From Pohlia nutans (taxonomy: Eukaryota; Streptophyta; Bryopsida; Bryales; Mniaceae), in the NCBI GenBank assembly GCA_022496805.1, contig CM040102.1:20739955-20803954 (forward strand): a stretch of 64,000 nucleotides of DNA, in the 5' to 3' direction. The notes under the pieces are model-generated. The model searched no databases and was not told the origin of the DNA. It saw nothing but the letters and a program-made list of their open reading frames with translations. This document shows positions 33,306-44,213 of this stretch, one piece after another. Every line of letters begins with the position of its first letter. Positions within the stretch are counted from its first letter, which is position 1. The translations under genes were made by a program, and so were the position numbers.

Positions 33306-33885
33306 CCCCTAAACGTCATAGCGTCCAGAAACTGGACGACGAATGATTTCAAAGCCTTCTCACGTTCTCATCAACGCTTGGATGAAACTCATCCAATTTT
33401 TTGGAGATTCTTCACCAAGTTGTTGTCCTATCTAATGGTTGGATTTAGTCATACTAGAGTACATATTTTTCTAAAATTGCAAATGTAGAAGTATGTCAAG
33501 TCGTTGACCAAGCCAAAATTGCATTGACTCTAGTTCAAAGTGGAATCGTGAAAAATGAGGTCATAAATTTAAGAAACACAAAAATTTCAAAGTATCACCA
33601 CACTTAAGAGTATCTCATTTCAAACTCATTCCAAAAAAATTTACTCAAAAAATATTGAAATTTAGTTTGTAATTGAATTTAGAAGGAATTTTTAATTTTA
33701 ACTTTCAAATTTTATAATTAAATATTGGTGATTGTATTAGTGAATCGAACCGTACGGATGGAATCTAAAATTCAAGATCTAGAACTTTCATATGTATATC
33801 AATTCCAGAATATTCTTCTAAATGGTAGTTTATAATGTTTTTTCTCAAATTGTCAATTCCAGGGACACCCTGATACGTTAAGGGG
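33306..33885. mobile_element. piggyBac-like MITE X3 (intact, inverted relative to X2)
   Basis: 580 bp, TTAA at 33302-33305 and 33886-33889. Ends CCCCTAAACGTCATAGCGTC and CCCTGATACGTTAAGGGG. Same length as X2 and co-linear over its whole length in the opposite orientation. Confidence 0.85.
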
Positions 33886-34242
33886 TTAAGAGCCGTCAAC
33901 AAGGGGCATGGAAGGATTTTATATTTTAAATTAAAAGAACAAAAAATCCTTGGGAAGGCCCATGTTTATAAAGGATTATTTAAGTTACAGAAAATGCAGA
34001 CATAGACACAGCGTCTGTCCAATCTACCAAAACCAACATCCATAGGATTCCAACTACCCTACGCATAACTTACAAAAGTGTCCATTCCATTCTACCATTC
34101 TACCATGAATGGACACGTGGCAATATGATAGAAAAAAAGGAACTCGGACCACTTTTGTAATGTTGAACAATCCACTTGTTTTCTACCGCAACAGCTGACT
34201 TGATTCAATGTACCAGAGCTGTGCATTCCATCATGAGAGTGA

Positions 34243-35009
34243 TGGCCCATTCACATATACCAATGCTGCCGCATGCATGCGTCACGTAAGGGAATCTGTT
34301 GTCAACCAAGAAGTATAAAATACACAAGTCTAAGTCTAAGGTCCTCTTTACACTACAGGCGAGAAGCCGTGGAGAAAACCTCACAAGGGCCATGGCTCAT
34401 CCTTGAGAGGCCAATCTTTGAACTTGACGGCCTTTGGATATAGTGTAAAGTGAGAAGGGGCCACAAAATAAAGTGCTGATTTTTTAAAAGTAAAGTTCTT
34501 ACATATTTCTTAAAAAATAAAAAATAATTGGTTGTAAGAATTTTGGCCAAACGGCCCCCCGGATTTTGCATTAGACTCGCCTCTTGAGGTGGGCTTGACA
34601 CAAAATCCGGGGGCCTTGAAAAATGACCACTTTTCTTGCCACGAAGGACAAAAGTGTTGTTCATGTCATTTTCTCCTCCTTCCATCCCTTGGACTAAAAT
34701 TTTCCGGTGTAAAGTGACATTCTTTGGTCTTCTCGGTTTTTAGACCTCCCATTGGTTGAAATTTCTCTTTTCACAGCTTCTCGCCTCTAATGTAAAGAAG
34801 CCCTAAAGCATGACGAAAAGAAACGCAACGCCAAAAAGGAGCATGGTTCTACTATCTTGTGGCACCGTAATGCAGTTGCACAGTGCTTGAAGAGTAATTG
34901 CAGCAAGAAAAGACAAGATTTTTAATATTTTTTTGTTTCTTGGTTTTATCTTCGCCCATTGCAAGAACTTAGATGCAATTGCGGCAGGGGTTTTGGTGTG
35001 AATGGGCCA
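34243..35009. mobile_element. Family B element B2 (TGA target site) hosting M5
   Basis: Ends TGGCCCATTCACA and TGTGAATGGGCCA, direct TGA at 34240-34242 and 35010-35012. Without M5 it is about 300 bp and co-linear with B1. Confidence 0.8.
34340..34803. mobile_element. Tourist-like MITE M5 nested in B2
   Basis: 464 bp. Left GGTCCTCTTTACACTACAGG, right mirror ending AATGTAAAGAAGCCC, TAA at 34337-34339 and 34804-34806. Shares the GGCGAGAAGCCGTG block with M7. The minus-strand frame 34353-34685 lies inside and is not a gene. Confidence 0.8.
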
Positions 35010-35012
35010 TGA

Positions 35013-35937
35013 ACACCTCAGTCAAACCACACACACGAGCGCATCCAATCAAAGTTTTTATTTTATTTTTTATTTAATAATATTTTAATAATTAAATCCT
35101 TTGAATTTTTAAAAGCACACACATCTTGGAGCACATTTGTTTGTTGGCTGTGACGATAGGGAAGAGGTATTGCGGGGACACCCATTTTTTGGGTGCTAAA
35201 TACCATTGTAGCAATATATTCCATTCATGATTCCACTTAAATGCATTCTTGTCCTTTGCCCGTTCTATTCTGGTCAGAGCTCCTCGTAGCGTACCTGCTT
35301 GTTTTTCTTGTTTGTTGTTCCTATTAACCCTTCACTCGTAAGTGTCAAAGAGCCCCATGGGATCATGTGGGATCATGCTTGATTGTTTTTTAGTCCAACG
35401 TTGATTTTCATGTAGTTCCTAATTTCAAATGAAAATGATCCCAACTAAGAAATAGTGGGGGCTATCTTCTACTTTCTAGTCCAATTTATCATTCTTCGAA
35501 ATGATTAAAATTCCATAAATTCATAGTACTTTAAAACTCAAAACTCCAAACTTCTACAATACACTACTACAAGAAGTTTTTCTATTGAATTTTTTTCTTA
35601 TGTAAGTTCAAGAAGCAAGCCACCAAAGATGGGATGTCCTAAAACCACCACGTTCCCCAATTATGACATGTAGAGCTTTCTTGGGGCCACCAAAATCAAA
35701 ATCACCAATTTCACTATTCAAGCAAACCAATGGCCTGTCAAGCATTGCAAAGAAATAGTTGGTGGTTTTGGGTTAGCTCATGAGCGGAACCTAAAAACAA
35801 CAAAGCGTGAACTTAGGAAATTGGTATGTGATGTATAGGTCAGAGGTTACTTTTCACTTTGGAATTTTGTATAAAATTGACAAATGCGAATTAGATGTTG
35901 CAAATTTTTGCAATCCTCATCAAAACCTATTTTGAAT
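35013..35937. other. Non-genic spacer, nothing recognised
   Basis: An orphan TTAACCCTTCACTCG at about 35326 may be a decayed S-like start. CACTACTACAAGAAG at about 35565 looks like a CACTA end without a visible partner. Confidence 0.3.
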
Positions 35938-35939
35938 AG

Positions 35940-36702
35940 AGTTATCCTTAAAGTCACCTTGTGTTTGAATAAGATACCGTGAATTTTGCTTTAATGTACT
36001 TTTATTTGTTCACCTCAAATAGTTAAAAGGTATGAAAGAACTTGGTGGTCTCTCATTATTAGGTGTGTAAGAACTTGGTGGTCTCTAGAGAAATTCGCAA
36101 ACTCTCTGGATCAATGATCCAGAGATGCATCCTCTATCCCGTTTAATTGAGGTATCCGAATAGTCACTCACATGAGCCCAAGAGTGGTGTGTCGGCCTAG
36201 AAATAGGATCCATAAGGCTCTTGGGGGGCCACGAGGTCCACGGTTCAAACCTTGGCTGCTGCTATTGTTGAACTTTGTGGTGTAATAATGGGCGGGCCCC
36301 GGCGGCATACTTGGTGGCGCGCCTTGACACGGGAGCAAACTCACTCACCCTACTTTACTTACCGGAAATATAACTCATCCGGTTTTTATTTTTGGAGCCC
36401 GACACTCCTACTTTTAATGTCCCATGAGCCAGAATCTTTACTGACGCAGTACCGGAAGCGTGAGATTTCAAGACTTTACGAATTTCTCTTTTGAACTCAA
36501 GGGAAACTAGTTTAGCCATCAAAAAAGACGGCTAAACTAGTTTTCCATGAGTTTAAAAACCACCAAGCTCTTACACACCTAATAATGAGAGACCACCAAG
36601 TTCTTTCATACCTTTTAACTATTTGAGGTGAACAAATAAGAGTACATTAAAGCAAAATTCATGGTATCTTATTCAAACACAAGGTGACTTTAAGGATAAC
36701 TC
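35940..36702. mobile_element. Family G foldback G3 with a nested insertion
   Basis: 763 bp, TA at 35938-35939 and 36703-36704. Left GAGTTATCCTTAAAGTCACC mirrored at the right. Arms are inverted over about 140 bp. Between them, about 36081-36491 is extra sequence with its own short mirrored ends (AGAGAAATTCG / CGAATTTCTCT). It contains a B box-like GGTTCAAACC (36242-36251), but the A box spacing is too short for a confident SINE call. Confidence 0.7.
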
Positions 36703-36864
36703 TAATGTAGTCATATGTTTTTTTGAATTTAGCACTTCCCAAAATTGGCCAGATTGCTTAAGTTGGTGCCACCTTGTTGTTCATCACTATCATTTACATG
36801 GCTGTGCACTTCCTTTTGTCCCTTCCCTTTCGGGCGGGTTCCGCTCGGTGATTGCCATGTCTAC

Positions 36865-36874
36865 TAAACCCTAA
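36865..36874 (+). promoter_or_regulatory. Telo-box-like motif upstream of the PDF-motif gene
   Basis: TAAACCCTAA lies 118 bases before the proposed start codon at 36992. Telo-boxes (AAACCCTAA) are frequent in promoters and leaders of plant housekeeping and organelle-biogenesis genes. Confidence 0.4.
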
Positions 36875-36991
36875 TCCGCTGCTCCCCTCCCTGGGACGTT
36901 GTTACCTTCCAGCGATGCAGCAGGCACGGCGAGCTCCCACCAGCTTGCTGCTGCCGCGGTCGTCCATTTTCTCCACGGGGTCCAAAGTTCC

Positions 36992-38757
36992 ATGGCCATG
37001 GCTACGAGGCTGGAACTGCTCCCCGTTACTGTCGCATCGCATTCGCTGGCAGCCCGTCAATGCCTGGACGAATCTGACCGTTCCAGAGTGAGTACATGCT
37101 TATTACTCAGTTGGCTCTCGATTACAGTGGAACTGGACAGTAGTTCACGCCCACGCAATCCCGGTGAACATATTCTCAGCAATACAAAAACCCTAGAATT
37201 TCACAGTTTCACAAATTTCCACAAATGCGTTTAGGGTTTGCGATGTACACTGGCAAGATTCAAGCGATCCATAGCCTCAGAAGAATGAAAACCGATCCAT
37301 TTACGTCGAATCAGAAACAAAAAAAATTCGAACGACTGTAAAGCTCCTTCAATACCTTGAAATTCAACACCCGAGCTGCCTCTCAGTCAGCACAGATGAC
37401 AGTAGACATTGTGGCATAGGTGAAATGGTGTTAGGAATCAATTCACGAATCAATTCAGTTAGCGCTGAATCTATGTCTTAGGTACGAAATTACAGGGGCT
37501 GTGTGCTTGTGCAATTCGTGGTTTGAGTATGCAGCAGACGCCTAAACCCCAGGCTCTCCCTCTCACGCTACCGCAGTCACTTGGTCTCGATCTGTGTGTC
37601 TAGGCTATGGATTTAAGTGTATTTGATCAATTGGTCTCTGTGGATGCAGGCAGACAGTGATGGGATTGCCCTCTCGATTAGAGTGCAGGCAACAGTTGCA
37701 GTGTAGGAGCTTTTCGTTGGTGTGTGCAGCTGGTGCACAGGTGAGTGAGTTATAGCTTTTGGCCAGACACCTGTTGGGATAAGCGGTTGGATGATTTGTT
37801 TGTCCAAATATGAAGTCTCCTTTACAGCACTGAGGACTTCTAAGCAAGAGGACAAGCACCTGGTTGACCGAGCCTTAACCCTTCAACCGCAGTATTGCTG
37901 GGAAGAGTCAGTGTGTTTAAACTGCTCCTGAGTAACCTTTGGGATTTGTATCACCAGGATGTCTGTGTGATCACACACCTCAAGTCTCCATGGCCTGTCT
38001 ATCCTTCTTTATCCATGCTCTCGTCCTCTCATGGGAGAAGAAGCAGTGGTTCATCATATTCATCAGTTTCGAAGAGATCAGCCCCGAGTGCCAATGCTTC
38101 AGGTATGTATCAGATGCCCGTCGTCATGGAAAGAGGTTGAGGCAGTCTGGAGAGAACGTGACTGACATGGAGGAAATATGTTGCAGTCGATTCGGGCGGC
38201 ACACAGACAATCGAACAGCTTTGGGAGGAGTATTTTGCAGATGCTTCCCAGTGGTGGGACTACAGAGCTGACAAGGTATCATCAGTTGACGATAGAAAGT
38301 GGATTGTATCAGCAAGAAAGGAGGATATTTCTTGCTTGGGCACCCAGCGAAACTAGACGCATAGAAATTTGCCTTGGCGTATTCTGGAGTGGATCCTGAT
38401 CAGGTCATTGTAGTTGTTTAGAAACATATATTCCTCGATCGTTGATTGTTGGAGGTCTCAGTGAGGTATTCCAGATCTGATCGTGGGTTGTGGTGCCCAC
38501 AGAAGAATCCCAGGTCACCTGACTTGAGACGTAAGGTGACAACGAAAGCACTTTGGATAGATAGTTGGTCAACTCCAGCATGGGTGAAGGCAAGGCTCTC
38601 ACCAGGCAGATTGCAATGTCATGTTGGTTGTGACACCAGAGATTCCCAAGACACTGCACAAGGAAACAGGTATTGGCATGAGCACGTAACTCCAGGAAAC
38701 GAGCCGTCTCACTTTCTTAATGCCAAGAAATTGGTGCTGCCAAGATTTGGGATTTGA
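36992..38757 (+). CDS. Small PDF-motif (OSB-like) predicted organellar protein
   Basis: Model from splice signals and phase: 36992-37087, 37654-37740, 37958-38102, 38187-38275, 38503-38757, giving 223 residues. The last three exons are the strongest. They join to a block reading LWEEYFADASQWWDYRADK, then KNPRSPDLRRK and ALWIDSWSTPAWVKARL, which matches the C-terminal PDF motif of OSB (organellar single-stranded DNA-binding) proteins: W-x-x-(Y/L)F, WWD-R, PDF-x-x-K, ALW. PDF is PDL here. The first two exons encode Arg/Ser/Ala-rich sequence typical of a mitochondrial or plastid transit peptide. The middle exon is Ser-rich (SSSHGRRSSGSSYSS). No OB fold is seen, unlike canonical OSBs. The family binds organellar ssDNA and limits recombination; a similar role here is inference. 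An ATG inside exon 2 (37660) is an alternative start giving 189 residues. Confidence 0.6.
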
Positions 38758-38989
38758 GTGGGTTTGAAAATTTGGTTTGTGCAACATGCGCTTCGCTTTC
38801 TCTGCATCGTTTGATGCTCTTAAAGTGGGATGGTTTTCTTTGAATTGCTATTTATGTAAGATTGCAAATGGATGTATGCAACTTTTGTGCATATGAGCTT
38901 AGGATATTAATGGTCTTTCACCCTTAAGCACTAGTGTTTTTCTCGTAAGGTTGTTCTAACGAAGAATCTATGGATGAGACAGGCTACGC

Positions 38990-41662
38990 ATGGGCAAAAG
39001 TGGAGAAGGAAGCACTCTGCCTACTAGTGGAAGAGAGTGGAGGCAGATTGTACAAGGTGGCGGTGGCAGTATGCATGTGCAAAGTGCTAGTACCACAAGT
39101 GAAGTAATTGCTAATCTGAAGAATTGTCTACAACAAGGCATCGCTATCGACTCATATACGTATGTTGATGTTTTGAAGCGGTGCATGAAGCAGAAAGACC
39201 TTCTGGCGGCCAAGCAGGTACATGACTGCATCATTAAGAGTGGAATGGACCAAAATACATACGTAGGGACCAGTCTATTGAGTGTGTACATCAGATGTGA
39301 GAGTTTGCTGGATGCACGCCGAGTGTTTGATGGACTTGTGAAGAAGGACGTTATTAGTTGGAACGTCATGATTGGAGGTTATGCTCAGCGCAACCATGCT
39401 AAAGATGCAATGGAATTATTCCGTCAAATGCGTCAAGAAAATGTGGAGGCGGATGAGAGTACTTATTTGAGGATCCTGAAGGCATGTGCTAATCCATCAG
39501 CTTTGAAATGGGGCAAAGAAGTTCATGCATACATCAGACATCGGGGCCTTGATACATCTGTGCGTGTCGGGACTGCCCTCCTTCAGATGTACGCAAAGTG
39601 TGGGTGCATCAAGGAGGCAAGGCAAATTTTTGATAATTTGACCAATGCTAATGTCGTCTCCTCAAACGTGATGATTGGCGCGTATGTGGAAAGTGGCAGT
39701 ATCCATGATGCCCGACTAGTTTTTGACAGAATGGAGGAACGCAATGTAATTACATGGACTGTGATGATTGGAGCCTATGCAAAAAGTGGTCGTGGTGAGG
39801 AAGCGTATCGACTCTTTCTCCAAATGAAATGGGAAGGCTTCAAACCAGATGCAATTACCTACATAACTATACTGAATGCATGTGCAAGCGCAGGGGCTTT
39901 GGAGTGGGTGAAGGAGCTTCACGGCCATGCCCTGAAAGCAGGATTGGAGTCTGATTTGCGCGTGGGCAGTGCGCTCATTCACACCTATGCAAAGTGTGGC
40001 AGTATCGATGATGCCCGACTGGTTTTTGACAAAATGAAGGAACGCGATGTAATCACATGGACTGTGATGATTGGAGCCTATGCAGAAAGTGGTTGTGGTG
40101 AGGAAGCATATGGACTCTTCCTCCAAATGAAACGGAAAGGCTTCAAACCAGATGCAATTACCTATATAAGCATACTGAATGCATGTGCAAGCGCAGGGGC
40201 TTTGGAGTGGGTGAAGGAGGTTCATGAGCATGCCCTGGAAGCAGGATTGGAGTCTGATTTGCGCGTGGGCAATGCTCTCATTCACATGTATGCAAAGAGT
40301 GGCAGTATTGATGATGCCCGACTAGTTTTTGACAGGATGGAGAAACGCGATGTAATTACATGGAATGCGTTGATTGCCGCGTATGTGGAAAGTGGCAGAA
40401 TTGATGATGCCCGACGAGTTTTTGACACAATGGAGGAACGGGATGTAATCACATGGACTGTGATGATTGGAGCCTATGCAAAAAGTGGTTGTGGAGAGGA
40501 AGCGTATCGACTCTTTCTCCAAATGAAACGGGAAGGCTTCAAACCAGATGCAATGACCCATGCCAGCATACTGAATTCCTCTCCAAGCGTGGGGGCTTTG
40601 GAGTGGGTGAAGGAGGTTCATGGCCATGTCCTGGAAGCAGGATTTGAGTCTGATTTGGGCGTGGGAAACGCGCTCATTCACATGTATGCAAAGAGTGGCA
40701 GTATTGATGACGCCCGAGTACTTTTTGACAAAATGAAGGAACGCGATGTAGTTACATGGAATGTGATGATTGGTGGACTTGCACAACATGGACGTGGGCA
40801 CGAGGCTCTGGAAAAGCTTAGAAACATGAATGTGAAGCCCGACGCGCGAACATTGCTGGCAGTTTTGTCGGCCTGTAGTCATGCAGGCCTTGTGGATGAC
40901 GGCCGTCGCCTCTTTCTGGCCATGACGCAAGACTACGGCATCGAGCCGAATACTGTTCTGTGTAACTGCATGGTGGATCTTCTTGGGCGCGCAGGACACT
41001 TGGAGGAAGCAATGATATTCATTGGTAACATGCCAGTTGAACCAGACAGAGCAACTTGGGGAACCTTGCTGGGTGCTTGTAGAACTTATGGTAATGTGGA
41101 AATGGCCGAAACTGCTGCTAAAGAGGTCCTCAAGTTGGAACCAAAGGGTGCCTCTACTTACATTCTCCTGTCCAACATCTATGCTGCAGCTGGCAAGTGG
41201 GAGAAGGTGTCAATGGTGCGCACTATGATGCACGAGAGAGGTATACGGAAGGAGCCAGGGTGTAGCTGGATTGAGATTAATAACAAGATTCATAGCTTTG
41301 TTGTGGGAGATATATCTCACCCAGAAACGAAGGAGATTTATGTTGAGCTGAACAGATTGAACGAAAGAATCAAGGCTGAAGGTTACGTTCCTGATACCCG
41401 GCTAGTGTTGCAGAATATTGATGAGGAGGGGAAAGAACTAGCACTTTGCTCTCATAGCGAGAAGTTGGCTATTGCTTATGGATTGATGCATACAGCCCGT
41501 GGAAAACCAATTCGTATATTCAAGAATCTTCGTGTCTGCTCAGATTGTCATGCAGCAACCAAGCTTATCTCAAAGGTGACTGGACGGGAGATTGTGGCCA
41601 GGGATGCTGCTCGGTTTCACCACTTTAAAGATGGCGTCTGCTCTTGTGGTGATTACTGGTGA
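38990..41662 (+). CDS. PLS-class PPR protein with E and DYW domains (organellar RNA editing factor)
   Basis: Single open frame of 890 residues; 38990 is the first ATG after an in-frame stop at 38975. About 17 PPR motifs of P, L and S type run from about residue 40 to 690 (IDDARLVFDKM, DVITWTVMIGAYA, GFKPDAITY), followed by E/E+ motifs. The DYW domain covers about 798-890: HSEKLA (H822, E824, the deaminase HxE), CSDCH (C850, C853, zinc ligands), HHFKDGVCSCGDYW at the C-terminus. All catalytic positions are present, so it can be an active C-to-U editor of plastid or mitochondrial transcripts. The target cannot be read from here. Residues of three central blocks are near copies of each other (303-base period in DNA). 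The N-terminus (GKSGEGS...) is not a convincing transit peptide. An acceptor-like GAGACAG at 38982 suggests an upstream leader exon. Confidence 0.92.
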   Translation: MGKSGEGSTLPTSGREWRQIVQGGGGSMHVQSASTTSEVIANLKNCLQQGIAIDSYTYVDVLKRCMKQKDLLAAKQVHDCIIKSGMDQNTYVGTSLLSVYIRCESLLDARRVFDGLVKKDVISWNVMIGGYAQRNHAKDAMELFRQMRQENVEADESTYLRILKACANPSALKWGKEVHAYIRHRGLDTSVRVGTALLQMYAKCGCIKEARQIFDNLTNANVVSSNVMIGAYVESGSIHDARLVFDRMEERNVITWTVMIGAYAKSGRGEEAYRLFLQMKWEGFKPDAITYITILNACASAGALEWVKELHGHALKAGLESDLRVGSALIHTYAKCGSIDDARLVFDKMKERDVITWTVMIGAYAESGCGEEAYGLFLQMKRKGFKPDAITYISILNACASAGALEWVKEVHEHALEAGLESDLRVGNALIHMYAKSGSIDDARLVFDRMEKRDVITWNALIAAYVESGRIDDARRVFDTMEERDVITWTVMIGAYAKSGCGEEAYRLFLQMKREGFKPDAMTHASILNSSPSVGALEWVKEVHGHVLEAGFESDLGVGNALIHMYAKSGSIDDARVLFDKMKERDVVTWNVMIGGLAQHGRGHEALEKLRNMNVKPDARTLLAVLSACSHAGLVDDGRRLFLAMTQDYGIEPNTVLCNCMVDLLGRAGHLEEAMIFIGNMPVEPDRATWGTLLGACRTYGNVEMAETAAKEVLKLEPKGASTYILLSNIYAAAGKWEKVSMVRTMMHERGIRKEPGCSWIEINNKIHSFVVGDISHPETKEIYVELNRLNERIKAEGYVPDTRLVLQNIDEEGKELALCSHSEKLAIAYGLMHTARGKPIRIFKNLRVCSDCHAATKLISKVTGREIVARDAARFHHFKDGVCSCGDYW
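39730..40735 (+). repeat. Near-identical internal PPR repeats
   Basis: Blocks starting near 39748, 40051 and 40447 (each ATCACATGGACTGTGATGAT or one base different) repeat for about 300 bases. The first two lie 303 bases apart; the third is offset by 396 (303 plus one 93-base PPR unit). Each encodes three PPR motifs. Confidence 0.9.
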
Positions 41663-41691
41663 TGAGGTGAGCCACTCCGTTGGTTACTTAA

Positions 41692-42237
41692 CCCCTAAAG
41701 GACCACAACTATGTTTCTCTCCAAACACTCTAAAAGCTGCCTAAATGTATCCCTTCTCAGAAAAAGGAAAATAGTTTTTGATCTAAAACCTTTTTGACCG
41801 ATCCAACCGTAGGATATTTCAACCAACTTGAATTTATTAGCACCTACGAATTTTCAACCGTTTAGGGTTCCTCAATGGTAAGATTATAAGCTACAAAGTT
41901 GGCTGCACTTTTTTCTTGGCCCCTTCCTCAAGTTTGAGATTTTTGAAATGCCCGAAATGCAAAGTTTAGTCTCAATGAATTTGGCAGTTGTGTATATAGG
42001 ATCATCATGTACAAAATTTCATATTCAAAGCTTGCATCATTTCACATCATTGTATGCAAATTTTTCACCTTTGCATGATTGTATTTTTTATTTATACATC
42101 ACTTGTGTACGCAAATTACCATCCCATCTTCGTTACAAAGAGTAGAATCACTACAAAAAAATCTCAAAAATGGAGGATCAATACTCGTTCTACACTGAGC
42201 TAACTGAATTTGGGAATCACCGTGGGTCCTTCAAGGG
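41692..42237. mobile_element. piggyBac-like element V2 directly behind the PPR stop codon
   Basis: Left CCCCTAAAGGACCACAAC after TTAA at 41688-41691, 26 bases past the PPR stop; right GGGTCCTTCAAGGG with the flanking TTAA decayed to CTAC. 546 bp. Shares the first about 70 bases with V1 (AAACACTC, GCTGCC). It abuts W3. It must supply part of the PPR 3' UTR or polyadenylation region. Confidence 0.65.
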
Positions 42238-42240
42238 CTA

Positions 42241-42491
42241 CCCTTTAGTGCCTAGGGCATTGGAGTTGCTTGCATTGGATTTCAGTAGTTTATTTTACTC
42301 TGATTGCTACTATCAAAAATAGAATGGATTAAATTAAAAAGTAATTGTACAATTGTATTCTTAATTGGAGTGGACATAATTTGCCAAAATTAGATGATCA
42401 TCTAAGGGTGGAATTGCAAGATTATAGTATGTCTTTGAATCGTATAATGCACATTCAAAAATGAGATTTTGGAGGGTGTGTAACTTCAAAG
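42241..42491. mobile_element. piggyBac-like MITE W3 abutting V2
   Basis: 251 bp, CCCTTTAGTGCCTAGGGCAT at the left and GTGTAACTTCAAAG before TTAA at 42492-42495. Co-linear with W1 in inverse orientation. Confidence 0.65.
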
Positions 42492-42519
42492 TTAAAATAG
42501 AATTTGGATTAAATTTTCT

Positions 42520-42790
42520 AAAATGAAAGTGACAAGGTTCAGCAATGATCTATATCAACATCTCTCTATTGCAATCATTCATACGAAGAATGGACTAACA
42601 CATAATTATTGTGAATTTTATAAATGAGAGTGACTTATCCATATACAGTTTAGTACACTAATTTATATGTTAAGAATTGAAAGGAGTTGGTACATTGATC
42701 AAGATTGGAATACATACACTAATGAAACATGAACAAGAGAACACAATCCAAAATAAGATAACAAACTTCCAAACACTAGAAATATAGCAT
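42520..42790. repeat. Dispersed repeat U1 (inverse copy at 57870-58150)
   Basis: Shares, in opposite orientation, blocks such as TTGATCAAGATTGGAATACA, CATGAACAAGAGAACACAAT and AATTATTGTGAATTTTATAA with 57870-58150. No terminal repeats resolved. Confidence 0.6.
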
Positions 42791-43844
42791 AGATTATATG
42801 TTGTATTAGTAAGTATGGTGTATTCTGAGGTATTTGCAATATTTTGGTGTTTTGAACATAGGTATTTTAATAGTTGTACAATTCCAAATATAAATTTTCT
42901 TTTTTTAAAAGATGTGTATTATAAATCTCCAAATGTGAATTTCATAATTCAAAATCCAATTTTTCATGGATTTTTTGTTATTTGCACTTCAACACTCCAG
43001 TGACCAAAATGTGGTCAACTAGGTACTAAACAATTAATGACGTGTTGGAGTAGAGAATGTTTCAGTCAGCCGTTTAAAAGCGCATAAGATAAATACTATT
43101 TTTTGAATGGAAAGACATGTAACATGTCCATAATTTTCATTAGTCATTGTATAGTAAGTAGTTCCATTCTCAAATGGCAAACTACTTCAATCTTTAAAGG
43201 ACATGGGCTCAAATGGCAGGTAGGTCAGAGGATCAAAACCTCATTTTCATTCTTTGGGCATTTGTACCAAGGATGCACGGATGCCATCGTAAAACATAAA
43301 ACATTTGAAAAAAAGGAAAATAGAGGATTTCCGCACTAGGCTAGTATATAGCGTCCATGCTTGCTACATGGCAGTGTGGGGGAGCCCACCGAAATTTTGG
43401 TTGGCTCCGGTTGGCAAGTTCAAGTTGGCTCCGATTAGCAGGTTCAAATTGGCTCACCTGCTCTGACAACCAAAAAGCCCAACAGAGCCCACTGGCACAA
43501 TTTGTAAAGAATTTTAAAGCTAAGGCAATTTGACAAACTTTTCTCTTTAGTCACTATTTTCATTTCTTTCAAAAAAAAAAGTAAAAGTCGTAATAGAGAG
43601 GGGTTTGATTATTTAGAAATTTAATTTTTTTATATTTCCAATATCATGTGTCATTAACGTCACTGACCTCTATTTTGGGGTTAGTGATGTTACTGACTCA
43701 TGATATTTACTTTAAGGAAAATGCCTAGATATTTTTACTTGTAAATACCTAAATATGTGTATAATAAAGTGCCTAGATAATTCTAAAATTAAATGCCTAA
43801 ATATTTCAACTTCTAAAGGACTACGGATTTATCTCAAGTCATAC
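42791..43844. other. Non-genic stretch with GGCTCC repeats
   Basis: No gene. At 43370-43500 GAGCCCAC and TTGGCTCC/TTCAAGTTGGCTC recur several times as a degenerate short repeat. Confidence 0.35.
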
Positions 43845-44209
43845 TTTGGTAATTTGATTACGAATAAGATATTGAAAATTGTTGTGATGGGTTGAAATGT
43901 ATTACTCCATGTATAGTGATTTTAAAATATTTTATAGTTGCTTAATTTTATGAGTTGACTTTTCCATGGGCACTTTGGAACTATTTTGATTTAAGATCTT
44001 AATTTTTTCTTGGTGAATCATTCCATCATGAAGTGAGGCATAATAATTTCACAAATCATCCCCCTTCCAAATCCATAATACATGCATGAAGCTAACTTCT
44101 CATAAAATCTATAGTAAAAAATCGACATTGCAAAAAGCAAAGAACGGATGACAAAACATGGATGAAATTTTTACATTGTCCATGAATAGGACATATGGGC
44201 AGTTGCGGG
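43845..44209. mobile_element. piggyBac-like element Z3 (left-truncated)
   Basis: Matches the inner and right part of Z1 (GATATTGAAAATT, TGATGGGTTGAAATGTA, CACAAATCATCCCC) and ends GGGCAGTTGCGGG before TTAA at 44210-44213. The left terminus is missing. Confidence 0.55.
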
Positions 44210-44213
44210 TTAA

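Noticed and set aside
36185..36491. tRNA-like SINE inside G3
   Set aside because: A good B box is present, but the nearest A box-like motif is only 16 bases away, too close for a normal pol III promoter; left as an unclassified nested insertion.
36914..37087. Alternative first exon starting ATGCAGCAGG with a transit-like peptide
   Set aside because: Its phase at the 37087 donor (2) does not fit the downstream PDF exons, whereas the overlapping frame from 36992 does.
39716..40999. Long minus-strand frames (189 and 225 residues) inside the PPR gene
   Set aside because: They are antisense shadows of the repetitive PPR coding sequence and repeat with the same period.
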